Assembly: GCA_965204685.1 (NCBI GenBank)
Contig: OZ242004.1
Coordinates: 1,984,001-2,048,000, forward strand
DNA: 64,000 bases
Direction of reading: 5' to 3'
Origin: Bin87 sp965204685
GTDB taxonomy: Bacteria > Chloroflexota > Dehalococcoidia > Lucifugimonadales > UBA3495
The position numbers and the translations under genes were made by a program. The notes beneath the pieces are model-generated. The model worked only from the letters and a program-made list of their open reading frames with translations, searched no databases and was not told where the DNA came from. Shown in pieces: positions 1 to 8,215 of this stretch. Each line of letters begins with the position of its first letter. The first letter of the stretch is position 1.

Positions 1-25
1 AGCGACGCTGACCACGGTGGGACGC

Positions 26-34
26 TGTTACAAT
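26..34 (+). promoter_or_regulatory. Extended -10 promoter for the DEAD-box helicase
   Basis: TGT followed by TACAAT gives an extended -10 element with no convincing -35. Transcription would start near 41, leaving a leader of about 135 nt before the ATG at 176. A long leader is typical of cold-inducible RNA helicases, but regulation is inferred only. Confidence 0.4.
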
Positions 35-124
35 GGACGTGTCCGATAAATTGCATTGATGGTTTTTGCAGCAACGAACTTCATCATAATGCACGGTTTT
101 GCTCGGCGCGGGGCGCCGTCCATT

Positions 125-158
125 CTTTTCCTGTCGAGACCCTTTTCCTGTCGAGACC
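125..158 (+). repeat. Two perfect 17-bp tandem repeats in the helicase leader
   Basis: The 17-mer cttttcctgtcgagacc occurs at 125-141 and again at 142-158 without mismatch, directly before the AAGGAG ribosome-binding site (159-164). It could come from replication slippage or be a duplicated leader element. Confidence 0.8.
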
Positions 159-175
159 AAGGAGTCTTTCTCTAC

Positions 176-1651
176 ATGCCATTTCAACCCCGTCAGACTG
201 GTACACGATCCAATAATCGCAAACATACCAACAGCCCACAGATCAACCGACCACAACGGCACGCCGCCGTTTGCGCGGACTGCCGAGACGACACCACCGT
301 TCCTTTCCGGCCGACAGAGGGTCGGCCGGTTTATTGTCCCCCCTGCCTGTACCTGCGGCGCAATGGCGTCGCTTCCTCCCGTCCTGCGGAGGGTCGCAAG
401 TCGGCATCTCCGGTGGTCTCCGCTAGTGAACGCCGGTCCGAAGCCGCTGCACGCGAAGCCGTCTTTCCCGGCATGGTGCTGAATCCCGGGACCAGGACCG
501 CCATCGCGGGCATGAACATCTCCGATCCCACGCCGATACAGGAACAGTCGATCCCGCCGTTGCTGGAAGGCCGCGATCTCATTGGCCAGGCCCGCACCGG
601 ATCCGGCAAGACCCTGGCCTTTGCGGTCCCCTTGGTCGAACAATGCGACGCCACTGCCAGACAGGTGCAGGCGCTGGTCCTGGTGCCGACCCGCGAGTTG
701 GCCATCCAGGTGGGCGGCGTCGTGGAGGACCTCGCCCGACCGCAGGGCCTGCACGTCACCCTGTTGTATGGTGGGCGGTCGGTGGGCAAGGACCACCGGG
801 CGTTGCAGCAGGGCGCGCAGATCATCATCGGCACCCCGGGCCGGACATTGGATCACGTCCGGCAGGGCAGCCTGAAGCTGAGATCGGTGCGATTCCTGGT
901 GCTGGACGAGGCTGACGAGATGCTCGACAGGGGTTTCGCCCGCGACGTCGACGCCATTTTGAGCGAGACTCCGACCCAGCGGCAGACTGCGCTATTCTCG
1001 GCCACCGTGCCGGACTGGGTGGCGAAGACCGCCAGAAAACACCTCCATGATCCGGTCACCGTGGCAGTGGACGCCGATTTGGAAACCCTGCCCAGCGTGG
1101 AACACCTGGTTTACAGCATCCGGAAGACCGACAAGATGGAGGCGCTGCGCATCCTGCTGGATCGCCGGGACGGCGCGCCGGTCCTCGTCTTTGGTAAGAC
1201 AAAGCACGGCGTCAAGAGACTGGCCAGACAACTGGATGAGGCGGGTTACCCGGTGGGCGCCCTGCAGGGCAATCTCAGCCAGGTCGCCCGCGAGCGGGTG
1301 ATGCAGGATTTCCGCTCGGGGGTCGCGCCGATTCTGGTTGCCACCAACGTGGCGGCGCGCGGCCTGGACGTCGAGGGCATCGGACAGGTCATCAACTACG
1401 ACCTCCCCGACTCGGAGCAGCTGTTCACCCACCGGGTGGGCCGCACCGGCCGCATGGGACGCGCCGGCGAGGCTATAACGTTCATCACGCCGGATGAAGA
1501 CCGCAAGTGGCGCGAGATCGAGCGTGGCTTGGGTCGCCAGTTCACGCGAAAATTATGGACGCGGGAGCAGCGGTCAGCCAAGCGCCGCCGGAAGGTGGAA
1601 GCCGAACGAGGAGTCGAGGCCAACGCGATGCGGGGCCGGCCGGCCCGGTAG
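176..1651 (+). CDS. DEAD-box ATP-dependent RNA helicase with N-terminal CxxC-x17-CxxC zinc ribbon
   Basis: An ATP-driven RNA-unwinding enzyme of 491 aa. Motifs visible in order: motif I ARTGSGKT (139-146), Ia PTRELA (171-176), TPGR (220-223), DEAD (244-247), SAT (275-277) and HRVGRTGR (419-426), followed by a basic tail rich in Arg and Lys that probably binds RNA. Before the helicase core lies a separate knuckle: C33/C36 and C54/C57 separated by exactly 17 residues, matching the CxxC-x17-CxxC zinc-binding domain. The ATG at 176 is chosen because AAGGAG lies 11 nt upstream and the zinc ribbon starts soon after; an in-frame ATG at 56 would add 40 residues without a family match. The gene stands alone. 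The helicase call is secure; its RNA target and the role of the ribbon are unknown. Confidence 0.95.
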   Translation: MPFQPRQTGTRSNNRKHTNSPQINRPQRHAAVCADCRDDTTVPFRPTEGRPVYCPPCLYLRRNGVASSRPAEGRKSASPVVSASERRSEAAAREAVFPGMVLNPGTRTAIAGMNISDPTPIQEQSIPPLLEGRDLIGQARTGSGKTLAFAVPLVEQCDATARQVQALVLVPTRELAIQVGGVVEDLARPQGLHVTLLYGGRSVGKDHRALQQGAQIIIGTPGRTLDHVRQGSLKLRSVRFLVLDEADEMLDRGFARDVDAILSETPTQRQTALFSATVPDWVAKTARKHLHDPVTVAVDADLETLPSVEHLVYSIRKTDKMEALRILLDRRDGAPVLVFGKTKHGVKRLARQLDEAGYPVGALQGNLSQVARERVMQDFRSGVAPILVATNVAARGLDVEGIGQVINYDLPDSEQLFTHRVGRTGRMGRAGEAITFITPDEDRKWREIERGLGRQFTRKLWTREQRSAKRRRKVEAERGVEANAMRGRPAR

Positions 1652-1895
1652 GCTGCACCGACCGTCTATTTCGCCCGGATTGGAGCGCTGCGGAAGTACG
1701 GCCGCTATTGCGTCATTGCCAATCCAAGGGTAGGGTCAGGAACCATATGCGTCCCGAACCGATCATGTCAGCGCGACTTGTGGGCGGCGAGGTAAAAGCG
1801 GTTGGCCTGAAAGGACAATACGGCCAACATCGAGAGGACTGCGTCAGGCGGCACTCTACTGTTGAGTCTCTGAAAACGGCTGGTGAGATCAGCGC

Positions 1896-2019
1896 AAAAA
1901 CGAGAGCCGAGGGTGGCCACAACCCCCGGCCCTTGCAGTGATAGAGAGGAAATGTCGTCGGGGCGCGCGTTGAGCGGTAGCTGGTGGGGCACGACTCGGG
2001 GGTAGGTCTGGATGCCGTG
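1896..2019 (-). pseudogene. Relic of the ammonium transporter 3' end with its terminator
   Basis: This stretch repeats 4461-4575 almost base for base: the terminator hairpin (cgaggg at 1908-1913 pairing with 1931-1935, minus-strand T-run at 1896-1900) and the last amt codons, still readable on the minus strand as HGIQTYP. The rest of amt is missing. Two deviations sit inside: a small insertion before the stop-codon region and a G-T pair in the hairpin. It is a truncated second copy, either the scar of a duplication or of recombination with the amt locus 2.5 kb away. Confidence 0.75.
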
Positions 2020-2089
2020 CGTAGATACCGGACAGGGCGACCCGGTGGTGTTCCTGCACGGCAATCCCACCTCGATCAGGTGTCGGTAA
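2012..2089 (+). pseudogene. Fragment of an alpha/beta-hydrolase (haloalkane-dehalogenase-like N-terminus)
   Basis: The frame reads GQGDPVVFLHGNPTS, the oxyanion-hole strand and HGNPTS turn typical near the N-terminus of haloalkane dehalogenases and related alpha/beta hydrolases, then stops at 2087. No nucleophile elbow or lid follows. It abuts the amt relic at about 2020, so the two fragments were joined by a deletion or rearrangement. Confidence 0.55.
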
Positions 2090-2198
2090 AGAGACAGTGC
2101 AGGCCCCATGCGACCCACACATACACATAGCTGAGCACGAGGGCTATGAGCATTCCAAGTCCTGCGCGCCCAGCGATGTGACAGTGCTTGCCGCCAAG
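2076..2198 (-). other. Short open frame with one hydrophobic helix, possible C-terminal relic
   Basis: A 40-codon open stretch without a start codon reads GGKHCHIAG and then a run of about 20 hydrophobic and aromatic residues (GMLIALVLSYVYVWVAWG). It looks like the C-terminal membrane helix of a lost protein. I do not recognise the family, and chance is possible. Confidence 0.2.
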
Positions 2199-2252
2199 CT
2201 AACTTACGGCCGGAGCTGAAGCCATCTCGATACTCTGCAACGCCTGCCGGCC

Positions 2253-4154
2253 TTACTGCGTGAGGTTGGGAGCGTACTCCAGCGCGGTCAGGTCCCGCGT
2301 TTCGGCGTAGTTCAGGTGCTCAGGCCAGGGTTCCGTGTCCCCGCTCAGGGCAAATACCTGGTTCTGGGCATAGAGGCCGACACTCAGGGCGTTGTCGTAC
2401 ATGAACTTCGCCGCCTCGGCCATGATCGCGTATCGCGCTTCGTTGTCGACGGTGCCCTGGGCTTCCGCCATCAGATCCCGAAGGACCGGATGGTCTACGC
2501 CGAAGTTCCAGGCGGTATCGTGGTTGAAGGCGCCGGACCACCGGTCCAGGGGGTCAACCGCCACGTGGGTGTGCTGGTAGGCCTGGTTGTAGGTCCGCTC
2601 CACTATGCTCGGACGGAAGGTCTTGTAGGGCAGGTTCTGCTGGTTGGCCTTGACGCCGATCTGGTCCCACATCTGGGCGATGGCGGAAGTCACTTCCAGG
2701 TAATTCGAGCCGCCCAGGGGCGTGAGGGTGATTTCAAACCCGTCGGGATAGCCCGCCTCGGCGAGCAGTTGCCGGGCTTTTTCGGGATTGAACTCCCACT
2801 GCCGGTATTCCGCCGGCAGCTTGTCCAGGTGGAACGACCACGCCGGCAGCGGGTCTGGGATTGCCTCGCCGCTCAGCAGGCTATCCGCGATGGTCTGGCG
2901 GTCAATGGCGATGGACAGGGCCGTTCGCACCTTGGCGGCGTTCTGCCATTCCTCGGATGCGGGGTCCGGGTTGCCGGAGGTCCAGGGCAAAGTGGGATCG
3001 AAGCCGGGGGCTCTTTCAATGTGTTCCGGCGTGCGTGATCCGTCCGCGTTGAGCCCCACGTACCAGTTGCCATAGAAGGCCATGCTCGCCGCGCTGCCGC
3101 CGGCTATCTTGAACAGGCTGGTGCCCGGCACGTCCTTGACCGCGGCGATGGAGTCCAGGTTCATCTCCAGCGCCGTCAGCTGCCCGGTCTTGAAGTTGGC
3201 GACCCGCGTACTCTCTTCGGGGATGTGCTGCCATACCATCTCGGCAAACTCGGGAGTCCTGCGCCAGTGATCTTCCACCGCGGACCACCGGGTGAACTGG
3301 TCGCTCTGATGCTCCTGGAACTCCCATGGGGCGGTTCCGGACATATTCCGGCTCGCCTCGTCCACACCTACGTCCTCCAGTTGGAGCTTGCTGATGATGT
3401 TGACGTGCGGGAAGGCCAGCAGGCTCAGGGTGTCGTACTGTGGCGTCCCGGTGTTCAGCTCGATGGTGTACTTGTCAATCGCCTTGACCCGTCCTTCGTC
3501 CATGATGTCGGTGACGGTTTTGCCTTCCTTAACGTCTCCGGCAACTCCCCAGATTCTGCGGATATGGGCGTTATACCCTACCCGGGAGCTCTTGCCGCCG
3601 CTGATCATCATGCTCCAGATGACCCCTTCCGCATCCAGTTCCCCGTAGCCCTTGTGGAACTGGGCGCCCTCTACCAGCTTGAAGGTCCAGGTGACGTTGT
3701 CCGGAGCGACGCTCCACTCCTTGAACAGCCGGGGAACAATCTCCCGGTCTTCGCTCATGTGAACGAGGGTCTCCGAGGTGGTGAAGCCGTTGTGGTGATA
3801 CCCGGCCCCTTCGGTCACCGTCGGGAAGACGTGGAACGGCGGGACCAGGGGCAATCCGAAGGTCAAAGTCCCCCTGGGTCCCATCATGGCCGAGGTTTCC
3901 GGCATGGCCGTCGGCTCGGGAATGGCGGTAGCCGCGGGCATTGCCTGCCCGGAACTACCGGAACCCCCTGAGCTTGCGACAGGAGTGCTTTCCGCCATGG
4001 CCGCAGCGGGCGCCGCGGTTGCTTCTGCTGCCGGAACCGCCGGCGCCGCGGCGGGCGCTTCCCCTGCCGTTCCGCAGGCCACTGCGATTATCAGGGCGAG
4101 AGCCAATGAAGTGAAAACGAATAGTCGGGGTGATGGGAGCCGTAGGTGCTTCAT
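2253..4154 (-). CDS. ABC transporter solute-binding lipoprotein, family 5 (peptide/nickel type)
   Basis: Extracytoplasmic ligand-binding subunit of an oligopeptide/opine/nickel-type ABC importer, 633 aa. It starts with a basic n-region and hydrophobic core ending in IAVAC, a lipoprotein-type cleavage site, then an Ala/Pro/Thr-rich linker of about 70 residues that would tether the domain to the membrane. The mature part has the family-5 layout, including the region around AIDRQTIADSLLSGEAIP and the C-terminal motif RQLLAEAGYPDGFEI. The start at 4154 has GGAGG 7 nt upstream; an in-frame codon 13 residues earlier lacks a site. No permease or ATPase gene is adjacent, so this is an orphan binding protein whose partners lie elsewhere. 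The ligand cannot be read from the sequence. Confidence 0.9.
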   Translation of the reverse strand: MKHLRLPSPRLFVFTSLALALIIAVACGTAGEAPAAAPAVPAAEATAAPAAAMAESTPVASSGGSGSSGQAMPAATAIPEPTAMPETSAMMGPRGTLTFGLPLVPPFHVFPTVTEGAGYHHNGFTTSETLVHMSEDREIVPRLFKEWSVAPDNVTWTFKLVEGAQFHKGYGELDAEGVIWSMMISGGKSSRVGYNAHIRRIWGVAGDVKEGKTVTDIMDEGRVKAIDKYTIELNTGTPQYDTLSLLAFPHVNIISKLQLEDVGVDEASRNMSGTAPWEFQEHQSDQFTRWSAVEDHWRRTPEFAEMVWQHIPEESTRVANFKTGQLTALEMNLDSIAAVKDVPGTSLFKIAGGSAASMAFYGNWYVGLNADGSRTPEHIERAPGFDPTLPWTSGNPDPASEEWQNAAKVRTALSIAIDRQTIADSLLSGEAIPDPLPAWSFHLDKLPAEYRQWEFNPEKARQLLAEAGYPDGFEITLTPLGGSNYLEVTSAIAQMWDQIGVKANQQNLPYKTFRPSIVERTYNQAYQHTHVAVDPLDRWSGAFNHDTAWNFGVDHPVLRDLMAEAQGTVDNEARYAIMAEAAKFMYDNALSVGLYAQNQVFALSGDTEPWPEHLNYAETRDLTALEYAPNLTQ

Positions 4155-4277
4155 GTCAGAACCTCCGAATTCCGAAAAATTGAGGCGGATCAATGCGTCA
4201 TGTCGCAGTTCGTCCCATATTGACTAATACTGGAGCGAATCCACGCTGATTTCGCGCTGTTCTGAAAAGGTAACCGT

Positions 4278-4306
4278 AAAATAGACTGCCGCACGCTACG
4301 AGTCAA
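4278..4306 (-). promoter_or_regulatory. Sigma-70-type promoter of the ABC solute-binding protein
   Basis: On the minus strand TTGACT (4306-4301), a 17-bp spacer and TATTTT (4283-4278) make the best -35/-10 pair in the window. Transcription would start near 4271, giving a leader of about 115 nt before the ATG at 4154. Confidence 0.6.
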
Positions 4307-4459
4307 TCAGGATACGGTCCGGCATCCTTAGCCGACATAGCCGGGTATCCCCTTGTCGTTATTGGGTTCTTTCCATCGAAATCCACTCCTCTAAAGTCCC
4401 CGCCGACGCCCCGAAACGTCCCATCGTGAATCGGCCGCTTTCGCGGTTTGCGCGACGCC

Positions 4460-4501
4460 AAAAAACGAGAGCCGAGGGTGGCCACAACCCCCGGCCCTCG
4501 C
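4460..4501 (-). terminator. Rho-independent terminator of amt
   Basis: On the minus strand, CGAGGG (4500-4495) pairs with CCCTCG (4478-4473) and is followed by CTCTCG and six T residues (4465-4460). A decayed copy occurs at 1896-1935. Confidence 0.75.
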
Positions 4502-4532
4502 AGTGAGGAGAGGAAATGTCGTATTTGAAGCC

Positions 4533-5894
4533 TTAGCTGGTGGCCGCCGACTCGGGGTAGGTCTGGATGCCGTGCTCGGAGATGTCCAGCCCCTGCATCT
4601 CTTCTTCTTCGCTGACCCGCACGCCCATGGTGAACTTCAGCAGGAAGAACAGCGCGAAGCCGGTGACCAGCGACCACACCACCACCGCCACGATGCTCAC
4701 GATCTGCGGCACCAGCAGCGACGCGCTGCCGCCCACCAGGCCGCCGTCCTTGGCGAAGATGGCAATGGCCAGCAGGCCCCACAGACCGGTCATGCCGTGC
4801 ACGCTGATCGCGCCCACCGGGTCGTCGATCTTGAAGACCCGCTCCATGAGCATCACCGAGCCGTACATGACGGGCGCGGCGATGGCGCCGATGACCACGG
4901 CGGCCCAGGGATCAACGAAGTTCACGGGCGCGGTGATGCCCACCAGGCCGGCCAGCGCGCCGTTGCAGGCCATCAGGATGTCGGCCTTGCCCTTGACGAT
5001 CAGGGTGATATACATGGCGACCACCGCGCCGGTGGCGCCGGACAGCAGCGTGTTGACCGCGTTCAGGCCGATGTCGTCGCCCCAGCCGATGTTGAAGCCG
5101 AACCAGCCGAAGAACAGGATGAACGTGCCGGCTACCACGAAGGGCGTGCTGTGCGCCGGGAGCTCCTGGGCCACGCCGTTGACGAACTTGCCCATGCGGG
5201 GGCCGACCACGGCCGCGCCGGCCAGCGCCACGAAACCGCCCACCGCGTGCACCACGCCGGAGCCGGCATAGTCCAGCGCGCCCATTGCGGCCAGCCAGCC
5301 GTCGCCCCAGACCCAGTGCCCGTAGATGGGGTAGATCAGCGAGGAGACGATGAAGCTGTACGCCAGGTAGGTTTGCAGCTTGGTGCGCTCGGCCATGGCG
5401 CCGGCCACGATTGTCGCAGCGGTGGCGGCGAACACCATCTGGAAGATCCAGCCCACGTAGTCGCCGCTGGTCAGGAACCAGCCGGTCAGGCCGATGAAGC
5501 CGCCGGCGGTCTCGCCCAGCATGAACGCGAAGCCGAAGGCCCAGAAGCCCAGCGACGCGATGGCGAAGTCCATGAAGGATTTCGTAAGGTAGTTGGTGGT
5601 GTTTTTGGAACGGATCAGACCGGCGCCCAGGAAGGCGAAACCGGCCTGCATGAAGAACACCAGCGCCGCGGCGACCACCGTGACGATGTTGTCGGAGTAG
5701 CCGTTGAGCCACTCGGTGGTGGGTCCGTCATCCTGCGCGAACACCGCGTTGTACGACGCCAGCAGACCCACCGCCAGCAGACCCACCGCCAGCGCCAGCA
5801 GCGTGCGCCGCAGCGAAAATGGGTACTCTCGCACCGCGGCGACGCCGTGACTGAGTACCCCATTGTCTAAAAGTGATTTCGTGGCCGAAAGCAT
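4533..5894 (-). CDS. amt: Ammonium transporter (Amt/Mep/Rh family)
   Basis: Membrane channel for ammonium uptake, 453 aa, with an N-terminal hydrophobic segment (about 32-53, possibly cleaved) followed by the eleven-helix Amt core. The twin pore histidines are visible at H216 (GSGVVHAVGG) and H366 (ISVHGMTG), and the core shows the usual FMQAGFAFLGAGLIR and DYAGSGVVH motifs. The ATG at 5894 has AAGGAGG 5 nt upstream; reading further upstream adds a 41-residue extension with no membrane character. No glnK/glnB gene is adjacent, which is unusual because amt and glnK are normally paired. The C-terminal codons are duplicated in the relic at 1896-2019. Confidence 0.95.
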   Translation of the reverse strand: MLSATKSLLDNGVLSHGVAAVREYPFSLRRTLLALAVGLLAVGLLASYNAVFAQDDGPTTEWLNGYSDNIVTVVAAALVFFMQAGFAFLGAGLIRSKNTTNYLTKSFMDFAIASLGFWAFGFAFMLGETAGGFIGLTGWFLTSGDYVGWIFQMVFAATAATIVAGAMAERTKLQTYLAYSFIVSSLIYPIYGHWVWGDGWLAAMGALDYAGSGVVHAVGGFVALAGAAVVGPRMGKFVNGVAQELPAHSTPFVVAGTFILFFGWFGFNIGWGDDIGLNAVNTLLSGATGAVVAMYITLIVKGKADILMACNGALAGLVGITAPVNFVDPWAAVVIGAIAAPVMYGSVMLMERVFKIDDPVGAISVHGMTGLWGLLAIAIFAKDGGLVGGSASLLVPQIVSIVAVVVWSLVTGFALFFLLKFTMGVRVSEEEEMQGLDISEHGIQTYPESAATS

Positions 5895-6305
5895 TTGTGC
5901 CTCCTTGCGGATTTGAGGCGTCGTCGCGCAACGTGTGACCTGAACGCTGTGGACCGGCGTCCCATGTGAATGTGACAGCCCGTAGGCTAAGCACGAGGTG
6001 TTACCCGTCCGTTGCACGGCGATTAAAAAACTGTTGCGTGCGCGTTACTTTTTTGTTTCGCGGCCGTCGCCTACAGGGGAGAACATCCTCTCCTGTAACA
6101 AAGCACCCGGTTGAAATGTGGCAGATTCGCGCGTGCCGGCCGTCCTGGCACGGACGCTTTGGGAAATTCCGATTGCTGGGCTGAACCTTGTCCGGAGCGC
6201 GGACGATGCGCTGTGTATAATGGGCCAGCCGGCCCTAATGGCCGGAGATGACAGAAACGAAACACCGTCCCAACCGCAATCCCCGATATAAGGAGAGGTG
6301 TAACC
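5895..6305. other. Divergent intergenic region, amt / sulfurtransferase
   Basis: About 410 bp between divergent genes. It contains an imperfect inverted repeat (acagg...cctgt) around 6073-6098 and a TATAAT at 6216-6221. I find no gene or RNA structure that I can name. Confidence 0.4.
6216..6221 (+). promoter_or_regulatory. -10 element (TATAAT) upstream of the sulfurtransferase
   Basis: A perfect TATAAT lies 85 nt upstream of the ATG at 6306. TTGTCC at 6188-6193 is too far away (22 bp) for a normal -35, so the promoter is incomplete by consensus. Confidence 0.35.
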
Positions 6306-7154
6306 ATGGCTGAATACGCGCATCCCGAATCTTTGGTGAGTACCGATTGGGTGGCCGAGCACGGCGGCGACGCCAACGTCCGTCTGGTGGAGGTCGACGT
6401 GGACACGTCCGCTTACGAACAGGGCCACATCGCCGGCGCCGTCACCTGGAACTGGCAGAGCCAGCTCCAGCAGAACGTGGCGCGAGATATCGTTTCCCGC
6501 GGCGAGATGGAAGCGCTGCTGAGCGGCAGCGGCATCGGCCCCGATACCACGATCATCCTTTACGGCGACAACAACAACTGGTTCGCTGCCTGGGCCTTCT
6601 GGCAGCTGCGCTACTACGGCCACCAGGACGTCAAACTGATGAACGGCGGTCGCGCCCTGTGGCTGGCGGAGAACCGCCCGACCACCACTGACGTGCCGTC
6701 ATACGCCGCCACCAGCTACAGCATCAGCACGGAGAACACCGACCTGCGCGCCCTGCGGGACTACGTGCTGCAGGCAGTGAACAGCGGCAGCCACGCATTG
6801 GTTGACGTGCGATCCCCCGACGAGTTCTCCGGCGCGCTGAATGCCCCGCCGAACCTGCCGCAGGAAGGTTCCCAGCGCAACGGACACATCCCCGGCGCGG
6901 CAAACGTTCCCTGGGGACAGGCGGTCAACGAGGACGGCACCTTCAAGTCCGCCGACGAGTTGAGCGCCCTCTACGGCGGCAGGGGCGTGGACGGCAGCCG
7001 CGAGACCATCGCCTACTGCCGGATCGGCGAGCGGTCATCCCACACCTGGTTCGTGCTCAGCCAGTTGCTGGGCTACGACAACGTGCGCAACTACGACGGC
7101 TCCTGGACCGAGTGGGGTAGCATCGTCGGCGCGCCCATCGAGCGGGACGTGTAG
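6306..7154 (+). CDS. sseA: Thiosulfate sulfurtransferase (tandem rhodanese)
   Basis: Transfers the sulfane sulfur of thiosulfate (or a related donor) to cyanide or thiols. The 282-aa protein has two rhodanese domains: an inactive N-terminal one (about 8-125, with DNNNWFAAWAFW where the catalytic loop would be) and a catalytic C-terminal one (about 150-280) with C238 in the loop CRIGERSSHTW, the signature of the CysA2/SseA group. An AAGGAGAGG ribosome-binding site precedes the ATG. It is monocistronic and divergent from amt. The family is certain; the physiological acceptor is not known. Confidence 0.92.
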   Translation: MAEYAHPESLVSTDWVAEHGGDANVRLVEVDVDTSAYEQGHIAGAVTWNWQSQLQQNVARDIVSRGEMEALLSGSGIGPDTTIILYGDNNNWFAAWAFWQLRYYGHQDVKLMNGGRALWLAENRPTTTDVPSYAATSYSISTENTDLRALRDYVLQAVNSGSHALVDVRSPDEFSGALNAPPNLPQEGSQRNGHIPGAANVPWGQAVNEDGTFKSADELSALYGGRGVDGSRETIAYCRIGERSSHTWFVLSQLLGYDNVRNYDGSWTEWGSIVGAPIERDV

Positions 7155-7179
7155 CCGGACATCCCAACTATGCATCCGC

Positions 7180-7207
7180 GTAGGGGCGAATGATTATTCG
7201 CCCCTAC
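7180..7207. repeat. Perfect palindrome with 12-bp arms
   Basis: gtaggggcgaat (7180-7191), a 4-nt loop and attcgcccctac (7196-7207) form a perfect hairpin between two convergent genes. It can serve as a bidirectional terminator, and its sequence resembles dispersed palindromic repeats seen in many genomes. Confidence 0.7.
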
Positions 7208-7545
7208 TCACTGTGTCGGATCTGGATGGTCCACAGGCCGGGCGGCCATGGATCCCGAACGCCTACGGTATGGTACACAAAAGCCGCTCGAGCCGCCGGC
7301 GGCACATCGCCGTGCATGCGGAACAGCAAGATTCCATACGGAGCCGAGCCGCCATCCCTGAAAAGCAGATCTCCAAAATCCTTGTCGTAGGTTATGAGCA
7401 AGCGCCGTTCTGCGGTGGCAACATCCAACAGGGATGGGTCTGCCGACCCGGGACCGGTTTCCCTGATCCAGAGCACATCCTGACCGGAGCCGCGCAGCAG
7501 ACCAACAACCCGCTCCGACATGTTTTCATCCGCTAGGATTCTCAC
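7204..7545 (-). CDS. DUF5615 PIN-like protein, probable toxin
   Basis: 113 aa with the DUF5615 (Mut7-C-like PIN fold) layout: N-terminal acidic motif ILADENMS, a central ITYDKDFGDLLF with the second acidic cluster, and a C-terminal strand. These proteins are predicted RNases and usually sit downstream of a DUF433 partner, as here: its start overlaps the end of the DUF433 gene by 4 nt (ATGA), indicating translational coupling. The stop lies inside one arm of the 7180-7207 palindrome. Toxin function is inferred from the pairing. Confidence 0.75.
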   Translation of the reverse strand: MRILADENMSERVVGLLRGSGQDVLWIRETGPGSADPSLLDVATAERRLLITYDKDFGDLLFRDGGSAPYGILLFRMHGDVPPAARAAFVYHTVGVRDPWPPGLWTIQIRHSE

Positions 7546-8093
7546 GGTTTGGACAACTCATCGGCATCCATCAAGGCATTCAAGTCGGCCCACGTAAAGT
7601 TGGACAGTTTCGCTCCAGTCGCTTTGTACCGAATGCAGGCGTCCACATCATCCTCTCTGATCTGCGGATAGTCGCGAACGACGTCGGCCGGTGTGCGGTA
7701 TCCACCTTTCAGCAGATCAGTGATGAACTCTACGGACAGCCGCGTGTTTACGATCACCGGCTTGCCGCCCAATCTCCCGGGAACGCATTCGATACGGTCA
7801 CGCCAATCGGCAACCTCCTCCGGCGTCCGCTTCGGGGTTTTCCTGACGAACTCTGCGTATTCGCGTTCCCGCTGCTCTTCCCCGTAGCGTCGGCAAGCCT
7901 CGACGTCCGCCTCCGTAACGTGCAGGTAGTCGCCGACGATGGCTTCGCGGGTATATCCCCTCCGCAGCAGTTGGTTCACTAGGTCCGCGGAGATGCCCGT
8001 GCCCTTGATGGTCGGCTTGCCGCCCAGTATTTCCGGATCGCACACAATCCGGTCCTGCCAGTCGGCGGGCGGGTCTTGTTTCGGCACGGTCAT
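7542..8093 (-). CDS. Tandem DUF433 protein, probable antitoxin
   Basis: 183 aa containing two DUF433 domains in a row. The first runs about 13-70 (CDPEILGGKPTIKGTGIS ... GDYLHVTEADVEAC), the second about 97-155 (CVPGRLGGKPVIVNTRLS ... RDYPQIREDDVDAC). DUF433 proteins are helical DNA-binding antitoxin-like partners of DUF5615 proteins and are normally single-domain at 75-110 aa, so this one looks internally duplicated. AGGAGA stands upstream of the ATG at 8093. It is the first gene of a two-gene unit. Confidence 0.75.
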   Translation of the reverse strand: MTVPKQDPPADWQDRIVCDPEILGGKPTIKGTGISADLVNQLLRRGYTREAIVGDYLHVTEADVEACRRYGEEQREREYAEFVRKTPKRTPEEVADWRDRIECVPGRLGGKPVIVNTRLSVEFITDLLKGGYRTPADVVRDYPQIREDDVDACIRYKATGAKLSNFTWADLNALMDADELSKP

Positions 8094-8215
8094 GGCAGTG
8101 GTCTCCTGTAGGTGCGCAAAGGGCCTCAGTGCATTGTACTCGATGCAATAGACATCCCCGGCGGGCCGGGCTAGACTGCTGGTGACACTGGATACTTATC
8201 CACAGAGGAGCCAAA

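Larger units (their letters stand above)
1652..2252. other. Relic-bearing intergenic region
   Basis: About 600 bp without an intact gene. It holds a decayed copy of the 3' end of the downstream ammonium transporter gene with its terminator (1896-2019), an alpha/beta-hydrolase fragment (2012-2089) and a short hydrophobic open frame on the minus strand (2076-2198). I see nothing recognisable in 1652-1895. Confidence 0.6.
4155..4532. other. Intergenic region between amt and the solute-binding protein gene
   Basis: About 380 bp holding the promoter of the solute-binding protein (4278-4306, minus) and the amt terminator (4460-4501, minus). I see no gene in the remainder. Confidence 0.6.

Noticed and set aside
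1507..1941. 144-codon frame overlapping the end of the helicase gene
   Set aside because: No conserved sequence, overlaps 145 bp of a well-supported gene and runs into the amt relic.
4503..5870. 455-codon plus-strand frame over amt
   Set aside because: Antisense shadow: His/Asp/Arg-rich with no domain, while the opposite strand has a complete ammonium transporter.
6145..6170. tggcacggacgcttt as a sigma-54 promoter near the sulfurtransferase gene
   Set aside because: The -12 part does not match TTGC at the right spacing, and sigma-54 is not expected in a Chloroflexota-like genome.
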